A stretch of DNA of 16,675 nt from an uncultured Eubacteriales bacterium (GCA_905202605.1 CAJKSU010000040.1:1-16675), one strand, 5' to 3'. Shown: positions 7,227-14,029, counted from the stretch's first letter. Numbers and translations: made by a program. The notes: generated by a model from the letters alone, not told the origin.

Positions 7227-7358
7227 ATGCTTGACGTATCCGCAGGCAAGGCTGTAAACTATGAACACGCGACCAGCAAAATGGAGCATGGATGGGGCAA
7301 AGTATTTAAGGTAGGGGCCGGCAGGGGCAGAGCTGTCTGCTCGGCCAATAAGGAGTGA
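7227..7358 (+). CDS. Possible 43-codon leader peptide before the sigma factor
   Basis: An ATG at 7227 follows GGAG by ten bases and opens 43 codons ending at TGA (7356-7358). The last codons, AAG-GAG-TGA, are themselves the ribosome binding site of the next gene, which would allow translational coupling. Against it, the best promoter for the sigma gene (7231-7260) lies inside this frame, the peptide (rich in Gly, Lys and Ala, no hydrophobic segment) resembles nothing I recognise, and the bases could simply be untranslated leader. Confidence 0.15.
   Translation: MLDVSAGKAVNYEHATSKMEHGWGKVFKVGAGRGRAVCSANKE
7231..7260 (+). promoter_or_regulatory. Possible promoter of the sigma-factor gene
   Basis: TTGACG (7231-7236) and TAAACT (7255-7260) are separated by 18 bases, with transcription expected near 7267, about 100 bases before the GTG start at 7364. 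The -35 is strong and the -10 is weak (four of six), compatible with a regulated housekeeping-sigma promoter. Confidence 0.4.
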
Positions 7359-7363
7359 AACAA

Positions 7364-7918
7364 GTGCTTCCAATTGTAATCCTCACAATTGAGGATGAGA
7401 GTGATCGGGACTTCATGACCAGAATCTATCTGGATTATGCACGCCTGATGTATTCTGAAATGCGGAAAATCAGCAGTAATCGGGGTATTATGGACGATGT
7501 GCTGCAGGATAGTCTGATTCGACTCATTAACAAGATCGATGTGCTGAAGGAGATGGACGAAGCAAAGCACATCAATTATGTCATTACTACAGTGCGGAAT
7601 CGCATGCGGAACTATTGTCGGGATCACAAAAAGGACCCGACAATTTCTTTGGATGACGAGAATTGCACCTATCGGTATACGCTGTATGCTAAGGATGATG
7701 CGGAGGAAATGATTTTTCGGCAGGAGCGGGTGGAACGGCTGCATGCCATATGGCCGCGCCTTTCCGTGCAGACACAGCAGCTGTTAGAGGAGAAATACAT
7801 ACTGGAGTATTCCAACGAAGAAATTGCCAAAGAGTTTGGGGTAAAGCCGGCAAGCGTTCGGATGATGCTCACACGGGCGCGGAAAGAGGTGCTGGCGTAT
7901 TTCGTGGATGAGGGGTAG
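7364..7918 (+). CDS. Small sigma-70 family RNA polymerase sigma factor (ECF-like)
   Basis: The 184-residue product looks like a two-domain sigma factor. Region 2 lies at about 15-95, with DDVLQDSLIRLINKID in place of the usual core-binding helix and a following NYVITTVRNRMRNYCRD helix for -10 recognition. Region 4 lies at about 128-178, with the helix-turn-helix SNEEIAKEFGVKPASVR and the RARKEVL tail helix. There is no region 1 or 3, so it is ECF-sized. GTG at 7364 is preferred because AGGAG (7351-7355) lies eight bases upstream; an in-frame GTG at 7355 overlaps that site. No anti-sigma factor or membrane sensor is adjacent on either side, so its signal and regulon are unknown. A role in stress or surface control is only a guess. 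Confidence 0.85.
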   Translation: MLPIVILTIEDESDRDFMTRIYLDYARLMYSEMRKISSNRGIMDDVLQDSLIRLINKIDVLKEMDEAKHINYVITTVRNRMRNYCRDHKKDPTISLDDENCTYRYTLYAKDDAEEMIFRQERVERLHAIWPRLSVQTQQLLEEKYILEYSNEEIAKEFGVKPASVRMMLTRARKEVLAYFVDEG

Positions 7919-8033
7919 GACACCCGTATTCTAAGCGACTTGAGCAATGCTTTGGCATGGGTTTGGAGCAAGTATGAATGATCCGGGGCGCGGCGCATCA
8001 ATGGGCTGCGCTCATCCCCCACATTTAGAGAAA

Positions 8034-8068
8034 ACCGCGCTCTGGCATCTATTCTGCCAAAGCGCGGT
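8034..8068 (-). terminator. Bidirectional intrinsic terminator between the sigma gene and hydA
   Basis: ACCGCGCT (8034-8041) pairs with AGCGCGGT (8061-8068), and TGGCA (8043-8047) with TGCCA (8055-8059), giving 13 pairs with one internal mismatch and a 7-base loop. On the minus strand a TTTTCTC tract follows directly, a proper terminator for the hydrogenase operon, whose stop is about 20 bases upstream. On the plus strand ATTTGTC follows, so it may also end the sigma-factor transcript. Confidence 0.8.
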
Positions 8069-8088
8069 ATTTGTCTAAGATAGATGGA

Positions 8089-9822
8089 TCACACGGTGCC
8101 GCTCACGGCATCTGCGTTAGCCGATTTTTTCGCAGCGTCAAAGTTGCGGTGGAGCAGGAGATGCTCTTTCCCACGAATGACGCGCTCATAAGCGGTCGTG
8201 ACCAGCGGGTTTTCACTGGATTTCTTGATTTGCGTATTGATATCAGTATCGTAAAGTCCTTGAATTCGCGCACTGCGGATGGAGCTGTCCTGAGTGACCG
8301 GCTGACCGCCGCCCATAATGCAGCCCCGGCGGCAGGCCATGACCTCGACAAAGTCATAGTGTACCTCACCGGCTTCGATCCGCTGGATCAGTGTTTCAGC
8401 ATTGCTGAGCCCGCTGACCACAGCGGCTTTCAGCTCCCGCTTCTGGTAGGGGAAGGTCAGCTCCTTGATACCTTCCTCACCGCGAACACCGCTGTCCCGA
8501 ATCGCTATCATATCTCCGCGGGCGTGTCCCTTCTGGAGACGGCGGAGAATGGCTTCGGTGACGCCGCCGGTCACGCCGAACAGCACGCCGCTGCCGGAGC
8601 CGATGCCAAAGGGAACGTCAGCGGCCTCAATTTCGATATTGGCAAAATCCAGCCCTACCTTGCGGATCAGGGTGATCAGCTCCGTGGTGGTGAGCACATA
8701 GTCCACATCCTGCTTCCCAAAGGTGGTGGATTCCGGACGGAGAATTTCTTCCTTCTTGGCGGTGCAGGGCATAATAGCCACGGAAACCAGCCGCTTTCCC
8801 TCGTTATACTCCGGATTCTTATAATATTCCCGGATCACAGCGCCGAACATCTGCTGGGGAGAACGGCAGGTGGAAAGGTTGTCCTTCAGCTCCGGATGGC
8901 GGCTTTCGCAGTATTTAACCCATGCCGGACAGCAGGAGGTAAACAGCGGAAGATTTTTGCCGGAGGACAGGCGCTCCAAAAACTCTCTGGATTCCTCCAT
9001 GACCGTCAGATCCGCACCGTAGGCGGTATCATAGACCTCGGCAAAGCCCAGCCGATGGAGCACGCTGACCAGCTTGCCCATGACGTTTTCGCCCTTGGAG
9101 AGGCCGAAGGCTTCGCCCACGGCGACCCGAACAGCGGGAGCAATCTGGGCGATGACTTTTGCATTGCGGTCCGCCAGCACCTCGAACACCGGATTGATGT
9201 TGGTATTGATGCTGATCGCACCGGTGGGACAGACCACCCGGCACTGACCACAGCCAACGCAGTCCGTTTCCCCGATAGTCTTGTTAAAGGCAGGCGTGAC
9301 CAGCGTGTCAGTGCCGCGGTAGGCAAAGTCGATGGCGTTGACACCCTGAACATCGGCGCACATTCTCACGCAGTCTCCGCAGAGAATGCACTTGTTGGGG
9401 TCGCGGACGATAGAAGGAGAGCTGAGGTCTACGGGCTGCTTCTTCTTTGTGTTTTCAAATCGGATCGTGGTAACGCCCAGCCGGTGCGCCAGATCCTGCA
9501 GGTGGCATTCCCGGCTCTTGATGCAGGTGGTACAGTCCCGGTCATGAGCCGCCAGCAGCAGTTCCAGAATCAGCTTCCGATATTTCATAAGCCGGGGGGT
9601 GTTGGTGTAGATCACCATGCCGTCCTTGGGGCGCTCGGAGCAGGAGGTAAAGGTCTTCCCGGCGTCGGTTTCCACAGTACAGAGCCGGCACGCGCCGTAA
9701 ACGGAAAGCTCGGAGTGGTAGCATAGCGTGGGAATGTCGATCCCCGCCCTGCGGATCACGGAGAGTACGTTCGGCTCATCGGTAAACTCGACCCGCCGAT
9801 CATCAATCATCATATATCCCAT
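8089..9822 (-). CDS. hydA: [FeFe] hydrogenase catalytic subunit HydA of a trimeric NAD/ferredoxin-linked enzyme
   Basis: This is the H2-forming or H2-splitting subunit of a cytoplasmic complex that, in characterised HydABC/HndABCD relatives, uses NADH and reduced ferredoxin together. The 577-residue protein has, in order: a [2Fe-2S] domain (C34, C45, C48, C61); a His-ligated [4Fe-4S] site (H93, C97, C100, C106); two further [4Fe-4S] motifs (C145-C155 and C188-C198); and the H-cluster domain. The H-cluster motifs are TSCCPAW (proton-relay C297, ligand C298), MPCTAKKEE (C353) and MACRRGCIMGGGQP (C497, C501). In the last, RR replaces the PG or HG usual between the cysteines. AAGGAGG eight bases before the ATG at 9822 fixes the start, although the frame is open further upstream. 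No HydE, HydF or HydG maturation gene is in the window. Confidence 0.96.
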   Translation of the reverse strand: MGYMMIDDRRVEFTDEPNVLSVIRRAGIDIPTLCYHSELSVYGACRLCTVETDAGKTFTSCSERPKDGMVIYTNTPRLMKYRKLILELLLAAHDRDCTTCIKSRECHLQDLAHRLGVTTIRFENTKKKQPVDLSSPSIVRDPNKCILCGDCVRMCADVQGVNAIDFAYRGTDTLVTPAFNKTIGETDCVGCGQCRVVCPTGAISINTNINPVFEVLADRNAKVIAQIAPAVRVAVGEAFGLSKGENVMGKLVSVLHRLGFAEVYDTAYGADLTVMEESREFLERLSSGKNLPLFTSCCPAWVKYCESRHPELKDNLSTCRSPQQMFGAVIREYYKNPEYNEGKRLVSVAIMPCTAKKEEILRPESTTFGKQDVDYVLTTTELITLIRKVGLDFANIEIEAADVPFGIGSGSGVLFGVTGGVTEAILRRLQKGHARGDMIAIRDSGVRGEEGIKELTFPYQKRELKAAVVSGLSNAETLIQRIEAGEVHYDFVEVMACRRGCIMGGGQPVTQDSSIRSARIQGLYDTDINTQIKKSSENPLVTTAYERVIRGKEHLLLHRNFDAAKKSANADAVSGTV

Positions 9823-9835
9823 TGTAATTCCCTCC

Positions 9836-11704
9836 TTATTCGGCATAAACTGCCCCGAAGGGACAGGCACTCAGGCAGGCGCTGCATTTGATGCACTTGC
9901 CGGTATCAATGGAGAACGGATGCTTGATCTGGCCGGTAATGGCGGAGGCGGGACATCCGCGGGCGCATTTGGAGCAGCCCTTACATTTTGCTTCGTCAAT
10001 ATGGAAGGTGCGCAGGGAGGCGCAGACATGGGAGGGGCAGGTCTTGTCCACAATATGCGCCTCATATTCCGAACGGAACGCCCGCAGGGTGCTGACCACA
10101 GGCTTTGCGGCGCTTTTGCCCAGACCGCACAGGGCGGTGTTGCTGATCATGTCTTCCAGTTCTTCCAGTTCATCCAGATCGGAAAGACTGCCGTTTCCTG
10201 CTACAATGCGCTCCAGAATCTCCAGCATTCGGCGGGTACCCTCCCGGCAGGGGACGCATTTTCCGCAGCTTTCCCGCTGGGTAAAGCTCATAAAGAACCG
10301 GGCGACCTCTACCATGCAGGTATCCTCGTCCATGACCACCAGACCGCCGGAGCCAATCATTGCACCGATCTTGGTGAGGGAGTCGAAGTCCATGGGGCTG
10401 TCCAGCTGGTTTTCCACAAGACATCCGCCGGAGGGGCCGCCGATCTGTACAGCCTTAAACTGCTTGCCGTTCCGGATGCCGCCGCCGATGTCAAAGATCA
10501 CCTCACGGAGGGTGATACCCATGGGAACCTCAATGAGGCCGGTATTGACCACGTTGCCGGTGAGGGCAAAGGCCTTGGTGCCGGGGCTGCTGGGGGTGCC
10601 GATGCTCCGGTACCACTGGGCGCCGCGGGAGATGATCATGGGGACGTTGGCATAGGTTTCCACATTGTTGAGGACGGTGGGTTTTTCCCACAGCCCCTTT
10701 TCTACAGTTCTGGGGGGCTTTACTCTGGGCATGCCGCGCTTTCCTTCAATGGAGGCGGTGAGAGCAGAGCCTTCGCCGCACACAAATGCGCCTGCGCCCC
10801 GGTTGATGTGCAGCCGGAAGGAAAAGCTGGTGCCGAGAATATGGTCGCCCAGCAGCCCCATTTCTTCGGCCTGGGCAATGGCGGTTTTCAGCCGGTGAAT
10901 GGCAAGGGGATACTCTGCCCGGACATAGATATAGCCCTCCTGTGCGCCCACTGCCAGCGCAGCGATCATCATGCCTTCGATCATCCGGTGAGGGTCGCCT
11001 TCCATAATGCTGCGATCCATAAATGCGCCGGGGTCGCCCTCGTCGCCGTTGCAGACCACATAGCGGGTGGCTTCCTTTTGACGTGCCACCTGACTCCATT
11101 TCCGTCCGGTGGGGAAGCCGGCGCCGCCCCGGCCCCGCAGACCGGAGTCTGAGATGGTGTCAATGATGGATTCCGGGGTCATTTCAAACATCGCCGTTTC
11201 CAGCGCGGCATAAGCGCCTGCGGCCAGCGCATCTTCAATATGCTCTGCATCAATATGTCCGCAGTTTTTCAGCACCAGCCGGGTCTGCTTGGCGTAGAAG
11301 GGGATCTCCTCCTGCGTTTCATAGACCAGACCGCCGGAGTGGTACATCAGCCGCTCCACCGGCTCGCCGTGAAGTATGGTCTTTTCAAAAATCTCCTGAC
11401 AGTCCTCCGGCTTGACTTTCAGGTAAAGATAGTGATACGGCTCAATGCGAACCAGCGGACCCATCTCACAAAAGCCGTGGCAGCCGCTGGTTTTTACACT
11501 GGTGTGGGCGATTTCTGCACCGAATTCCACCTGCGCATTGTCCATCTGCTGGGTCAGCTCCAGCATTTTTGCGTAGATCTTATCTGCGCCGCCTGCAAGA
11601 CAGCCTGTACCGCCGCAGACGAGAATCTTACATTTCTGACTGCGCAGGCGCATTTCGCATTCCTGACGGAGATGACGGAGATCGTCTCTTGACTGTAGTT
11701 TCAT
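9836..11704 (-). CDS. hydB: NADH- and flavin-binding subunit HydB of the trimeric hydrogenase
   Basis: HydB (HndC/NuoF-like) binds FMN and NAD(H) and is the proposed bifurcation site, passing electrons between NADH, ferredoxin and HydA. The 622-residue product has an N-terminal thioredoxin-like [2Fe-2S] domain (C30, C35, C75, C79). The NuoF core carries the NADH-site glycine loop GRGGAGFPTG (191-200) and the FMN-site region CNGDEGDPGAFMDR (about 218-231). The N3-type [4Fe-4S] site is SCGKCVPC (C480, C483, C486) with distal C526. A C-terminal two-[4Fe-4S] ferredoxin domain follows (C574-C584 and C604-C614). This fused architecture is that of HydB/HndC rather than respiratory NuoF. It overlaps hydC by four bases (ATGA), and its TAA stop is embedded in the hydA ribosome binding region. 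Confidence 0.96.
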   Translation of the reverse strand: MKLQSRDDLRHLRQECEMRLRSQKCKILVCGGTGCLAGGADKIYAKMLELTQQMDNAQVEFGAEIAHTSVKTSGCHGFCEMGPLVRIEPYHYLYLKVKPEDCQEIFEKTILHGEPVERLMYHSGGLVYETQEEIPFYAKQTRLVLKNCGHIDAEHIEDALAAGAYAALETAMFEMTPESIIDTISDSGLRGRGGAGFPTGRKWSQVARQKEATRYVVCNGDEGDPGAFMDRSIMEGDPHRMIEGMMIAALAVGAQEGYIYVRAEYPLAIHRLKTAIAQAEEMGLLGDHILGTSFSFRLHINRGAGAFVCGEGSALTASIEGKRGMPRVKPPRTVEKGLWEKPTVLNNVETYANVPMIISRGAQWYRSIGTPSSPGTKAFALTGNVVNTGLIEVPMGITLREVIFDIGGGIRNGKQFKAVQIGGPSGGCLVENQLDSPMDFDSLTKIGAMIGSGGLVVMDEDTCMVEVARFFMSFTQRESCGKCVPCREGTRRMLEILERIVAGNGSLSDLDELEELEDMISNTALCGLGKSAAKPVVSTLRAFRSEYEAHIVDKTCPSHVCASLRTFHIDEAKCKGCSKCARGCPASAITGQIKHPFSIDTGKCIKCSACLSACPFGAVYAE

Positions 11705-12180
11705 GCTTCCTTCTCCCTTATTTCTTTGATTGCGGCACGAATCTTATCCGGCGACATCTGGGGGTAGACCTGCTCATTGATGGTTAGCGCCGGGGCAAGT
11801 CCGCAGGCGCCCAAACAGGACACGGTTTCTACGGTGAACAGCATATCATCGGTGGTGTGTTTCTGGGCGCTTAGCCCAAGATCCTGATACAGCGCCTCCA
11901 GAATCGGAACGGAGCTGCGCACATGACAGGCCGTGCCGTCACAGACCTTGATGACGTATTTTCCCTTTGCCTCAAAGGAGAAGTTGACATAAAAGCTGGC
12001 TACGCTATATGCCTTTGCTTCGGAAATGCCAATCTTTTGGGCGACATAGGTGAGAAGTTCCGGGGGAAGGTAGCCGTACTGCTCCTGAATGTCCTGAATG
12101 ACAGGGATTAAAGAGCGTTCTCCGGTGGGGTAATTCTTGAGAATGGTATCTACTTGCGTGTAATAGGATTGATCCAGCAT
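11701..12180 (-). CDS. hydC: NuoE-like [2Fe-2S] subunit HydC of the trimeric hydrogenase
   Basis: HydC (HndA/NuoE-like) is the small thioredoxin-fold [2Fe-2S] subunit that partners HydB. The 159-residue protein has an N-terminal helical bundle with the typical SLIPVIQDIQEQYGYLPPELL (about 23-43). The cluster ligands are CDGTAC (C80, C85) and SCLGAC (C122, C126). The start is set at ATG 12180 because GGAGG lies eight bases upstream; an in-frame ATG five codons earlier overlaps that site and one twenty codons earlier has no ribosome binding site. It is first in the operon hydC-hydB-hydA. There is no separate small HndB ferredoxin gene, so the enzyme is the three-subunit type. Confidence 0.95.
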   Translation of the reverse strand: MLDQSYYTQVDTILKNYPTGERSLIPVIQDIQEQYGYLPPELLTYVAQKIGISEAKAYSVASFYVNFSFEAKGKYVIKVCDGTACHVRSSVPILEALYQDLGLSAQKHTTDDMLFTVETVSCLGACGLAPALTINEQVYPQMSPDKIRAAIKEIREKEA

Positions 12181-12193
12181 GTTATCAGCCTCC

Positions 12194-12215
12194 ATAGCGC
12201 AAAAAAAGGCGCTAT
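12194..12215 (-). other. Leader hairpin just before hydC
   Basis: ATAGCGC (12194-12200) pairs with GCGCTAT (12209-12215) around an 8-base loop that is T-rich on the transcript. The hairpin ends next to the GGAGG ribosome binding site of hydC (about 12189-12193), so it could affect access to that site. There is no T-run placed as in a terminator. Confidence 0.35.
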
Positions 12216-12251
12216 CTGTGTTCTTATGCCGCTGAGGCATGGAATAAGACC

Positions 12252-12280
12252 ATTATAGGCACTTGCGGTAATTCCTGCAA
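12252..12280 (-). promoter_or_regulatory. Probable promoter of the hydrogenase operon
   Basis: On the minus strand TTGCAG (12280-12275) and a perfect TATAAT (12257-12252) are separated by 17 bases. Transcription would start near 12245, about 65 bases before hydC. A second TATAAT on the same strand (12309-12304) lacks a convincing -35. Confidence 0.55.
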
Positions 12281-12285
12281 GAATT

Positions 12286-12303
12286 TTGTGAAAAAATTAA
12301 CGA
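12286..12303. promoter_or_regulatory. Possible Rex operator at the hydrogenase promoter
   Basis: TTGTGAA, four A, TTAACGA matches the clostridial Rex consensus TTGTTAA-N4-TTAACAA at 12 of 14 specified positions with the right spacing. It lies directly upstream of the -35 of the hydrogenase promoter and overlaps the second TATAAT-like box at its edge. Rex represses NADH-consuming fermentation and hydrogenase genes at low NADH/NAD+, so the placement makes sense. The region is AT-rich, which raises the chance of an accidental match. Confidence 0.4.
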
Positions 12304-12309
12304 ATTATA

Positions 12310-12522
12310 TACTTTTGCCTCTTTGCGTATGGCCTGCATGGCGCTTTGCAACGCAGTATGGTTCCAGAGAGAATCGGGGAGCCGGTTTGTGGTTTCGTTA
12401 ATTGTCATGCAGTGCAGGCTCCCAGCAGAAATGATGTTCGGAGGGCTTCCGCTTAAAGAACCTGCGGCGTATGGGGGGAGGCTGCGCAGGGAGAAAGACG
12501 TAAGCTGGAAGGCCGACAGCAA
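12310..12522. other. Spacer between the divergent hydrogenase and B12 operons
   Basis: No convincing gene is seen. A 67-codon plus-strand frame starting at about 12323 lacks a ribosome binding site and family resemblance. The only structure noted is a perfect 7-base inverted repeat, GGGAGCC (12377-12383) with GGCTCCC (12417-12423), enclosing 33 bases. Confidence 0.5.
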
Positions 12523-12551
12523 TTGACATCGTTTTCCCTGAATGCTATAAT
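12523..12551 (+). promoter_or_regulatory. Consensus promoter of the B12-regulated operon
   Basis: A perfect TTGACA (12523-12528), a 17-base spacer and a perfect TATAAT (12546-12551) with a TG extension (12543-12544) make this the strongest promoter in the window. Transcription would begin near 12558, about 30 bases before the riboswitch. Such a strong constitutive promoter is what one expects when control lies in the RNA. Confidence 0.85.
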
Positions 12552-12588
12552 TTCAGCAGGAATTGAATACGAGAACATACATTTGTAG

Positions 12589-12758
12589 CGTGTAAGGTGT
12601 CCATTACGGAGCGTTCGCTCCGCTGGAATGGGTGAAAAGGGAATCCGGTGAGAATCCGGAGCGATGCCGTCACTGTGTACCGGAGCGCCGCACAAATACA
12701 CTGGGAAACTGGGAAGGGTGCGGCAGCGAGGAAGGAAGTCAGGAGACCTGCCTGCACG
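12589..12758 (+). promoter_or_regulatory. Cobalamin riboswitch aptamer
   Basis: The conserved core elements appear in order: AAGGTG (12594-12599); the GGGAATCCGGTGAGAATCC region with GGAGCGATGCCGTCACTGTG after it (about 12641-12679); and the B12 box AAGTCAGGAGACCTGCC (12736-12752). CGTGTA (12589-12594) pairs with TGCACG (12753-12758) as P1. The hairpin GGAGC-GTTC-GCTCC follows the first conserved block. The length of about 170 bases fits the larger, adenosylcobalamin-type class, but ligand preference cannot be read here. Cobalamin binding is expected to reduce expression of the downstream operon. Confidence 0.93.
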
Positions 12759-12768
12759 TAGAATCTCA

Positions 12769-12794
12769 AGATCTGCGGTCCACGGATCTGTTTT
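12769..12794 (+). terminator. Short terminator-like hairpin after the riboswitch
   Basis: AGATCTG (12769-12775) pairs with CGGATCT (12783-12789), one pair being T-G, and is followed by GTTTT (12790-12794). The stem is short and AT-containing. It lies inside a larger helix formed by GCCTGCAC (12750-12757), the 3' strand of the aptamer base, and GTGCAGGC (12806-12813). It may be part of the switch rather than an independent terminator. Confidence 0.35.
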
Positions 12795-12865
12795 CTGACG
12801 AATGTGTGCAGGCTTCCTTTTGTACCATCAGCACCAAGGGGTTTGTGCGCGCTTTTTCAGAAATT

Positions 12866-12892
12866 ACCGATCGCAGAAATGCGGTCGGTTTT
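12866..12892 (+). terminator. Intrinsic terminator in the B12 leader (expression platform)
   Basis: ACCGATCGCA (12866-12875) pairs with TGCGGTCGGT (12880-12889) over ten positions with one T-G pair and a GAAA tetraloop, followed by TTTT (12889-12892). It lies between the aptamer and the first gene, 63 bases before its start, so readthrough is needed for expression. This supports control by conditional termination. Confidence 0.7.
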
Positions 12893-12955
12893 CAATTCCG
12901 CACATAAAGGCGGTTCCTGACAGGGAACTGCTAAATACAGAAAGGAAGCATACAC

Positions 12956-14023
12956 ATGAAGAAAACAATTGCAATGCTCCTGTCGCTGACCATGCTGACA
13001 GGACTGCTGGCGGGCTGCGGCAATAGCGAAGCTGCCAGCTCTGCCGCACCGGCGCAGGAGTCTGTCGGCACCGCAGAAACCACCGCACCCGCTGCGGAGG
13101 AGACGCCCGCTCAGGCGCCGGAGGCGTCCGCAGAGGAGTCCGTAAAAGAAGAAGCATCCGCCGAGGAGGAAGAAGAAAACTATGAAACGGGGGACGCCAG
13201 CTTGGACGATACGCGCAATCAGGACGAGATTGGGGAGCAGGAGCTGCTGGTGGTCAGCTTCGGCACCAGCTATAATGACAGCCGCAGACTGACCATTGGC
13301 GCCATCGAGGGTGCCATTGCCGATGCCTGCCCGGACTACAGCGTTCGCCGCGGCTTTACCAGCCAGATCATCATTGACCATGTGAAGCACCGTGATAACG
13401 TTTCCATCGACAATGTGACGGAAGCGCTGGATCGCGCGGTGGCAAACGGCGTAAAGACGCTGGTGGTACAGCCCACTCATCTGATGAACGGGCTGGAATA
13501 CAACGATCTGGTGGATGAGATTGCACAGTATTCCGATGCCTTTGAGCAGGTGTCCATCGGCGAGCCGCTGCTGACCTCCGATGAGGATTTTCAGGCGGTT
13601 GCTCAGGCCATTGTGGATGCAACCAAGGAGTATGACGACGGCAAGACCGCCATCTGCTTCATGGGACACGGTACCGAGGCAGAGTCCAATCAGATTTATG
13701 CCAAGATGCAGAGCGTTCTGACCGACATGGGCTGCACCAACTACTTCGTTGGAACCGTGGAGGCAACTCCCTCTCTGGACGATGTGCTGAAGCTGGTGCA
13801 GGAGGGCGACTATGAGCGCGTGGTATTGGAGCCGCTGATGGTGGTAGCGGGTGACCATGCCAACAACGATATGGCTGGTGATGATGCGGATTCCTGGAAG
13901 TCCACCTTTGAGGCGGCAGGCTACGAGGTCGTACCTGTGGTGCGAGGTCTGGGTGAGCTGGAGGCAATCCAGAAGATCTATGTGCAGCATGCACAGGCAG
14001 CCATCGACGCACTGAAGCAGTAA
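12956..14023 (+). CDS. cbiK: CbiK-type cobaltochelatase made as a surface lipoprotein
   Basis: CbiK inserts cobalt into sirohydrochlorin in the anaerobic B12 pathway, normally in the cytoplasm. This 355-residue version has a lipoprotein signal peptide with lipobox LAGC (C21) and a long Ala/Glu-rich low-complexity linker (about 22-90), so the chelatase domain (about 95-352) should sit outside the membrane. The domain starts LLVVSFGTS and contains VQPTH (H175), IGEP (E203) and MGHGTE (H238). These three match in spacing the cobalt ligands His145, Glu175 and His207 of Salmonella CbiK. A conserved GDHANND (H301) follows. The fold therefore looks catalytically intact. It is first behind the cobalamin riboswitch and is followed by binding and transport genes. 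Exported relatives exist, namely periplasmic CbiKP of Desulfovibrio and the haem-associated IhtB of Porphyromonas. Whether it inserts, removes or merely binds metal or tetrapyrrole is open. Confidence 0.88.
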   Translation: MKKTIAMLLSLTMLTGLLAGCGNSEAASSAAPAQESVGTAETTAPAAEETPAQAPEASAEESVKEEASAEEEEENYETGDASLDDTRNQDEIGEQELLVVSFGTSYNDSRRLTIGAIEGAIADACPDYSVRRGFTSQIIIDHVKHRDNVSIDNVTEALDRAVANGVKTLVVQPTHLMNGLEYNDLVDEIAQYSDAFEQVSIGEPLLTSDEDFQAVAQAIVDATKEYDDGKTAICFMGHGTEAESNQIYAKMQSVLTDMGCTNYFVGTVEATPSLDDVLKLVQEGDYERVVLEPLMVVAGDHANNDMAGDDADSWKSTFEAAGYEVVPVVRGLGELEAIQKIYVQHAQAAIDALKQ

Positions 14024-14029
14024 TCAATT

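Noticed and set aside
8071..9726. Plus-strand open frame of 551 codons opposite hydA
   Set aside because: It is antisense to HydA, which has all its cluster motifs. The plus-strand frame has no motif and begins inside the terminator region.
9728..11152. Plus-strand open frame of 474 codons opposite hydB
   Set aside because: It is antisense to a complete HydB, has Gly/Ala/His-rich shadow composition and no ribosome binding site or domain.
12323..12526. 67-codon plus-strand frame before the B12 promoter
   Set aside because: There is no ribosome binding site or recognisable domain, and it runs into the consensus promoter at 12523.
12857..13990. Minus-strand open frame of 377 codons opposite the cbiK lipoprotein gene
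   Set aside because: CbiK motifs, the signal peptide, promoter and riboswitch all support the plus strand; the reverse frame resembles nothing known.
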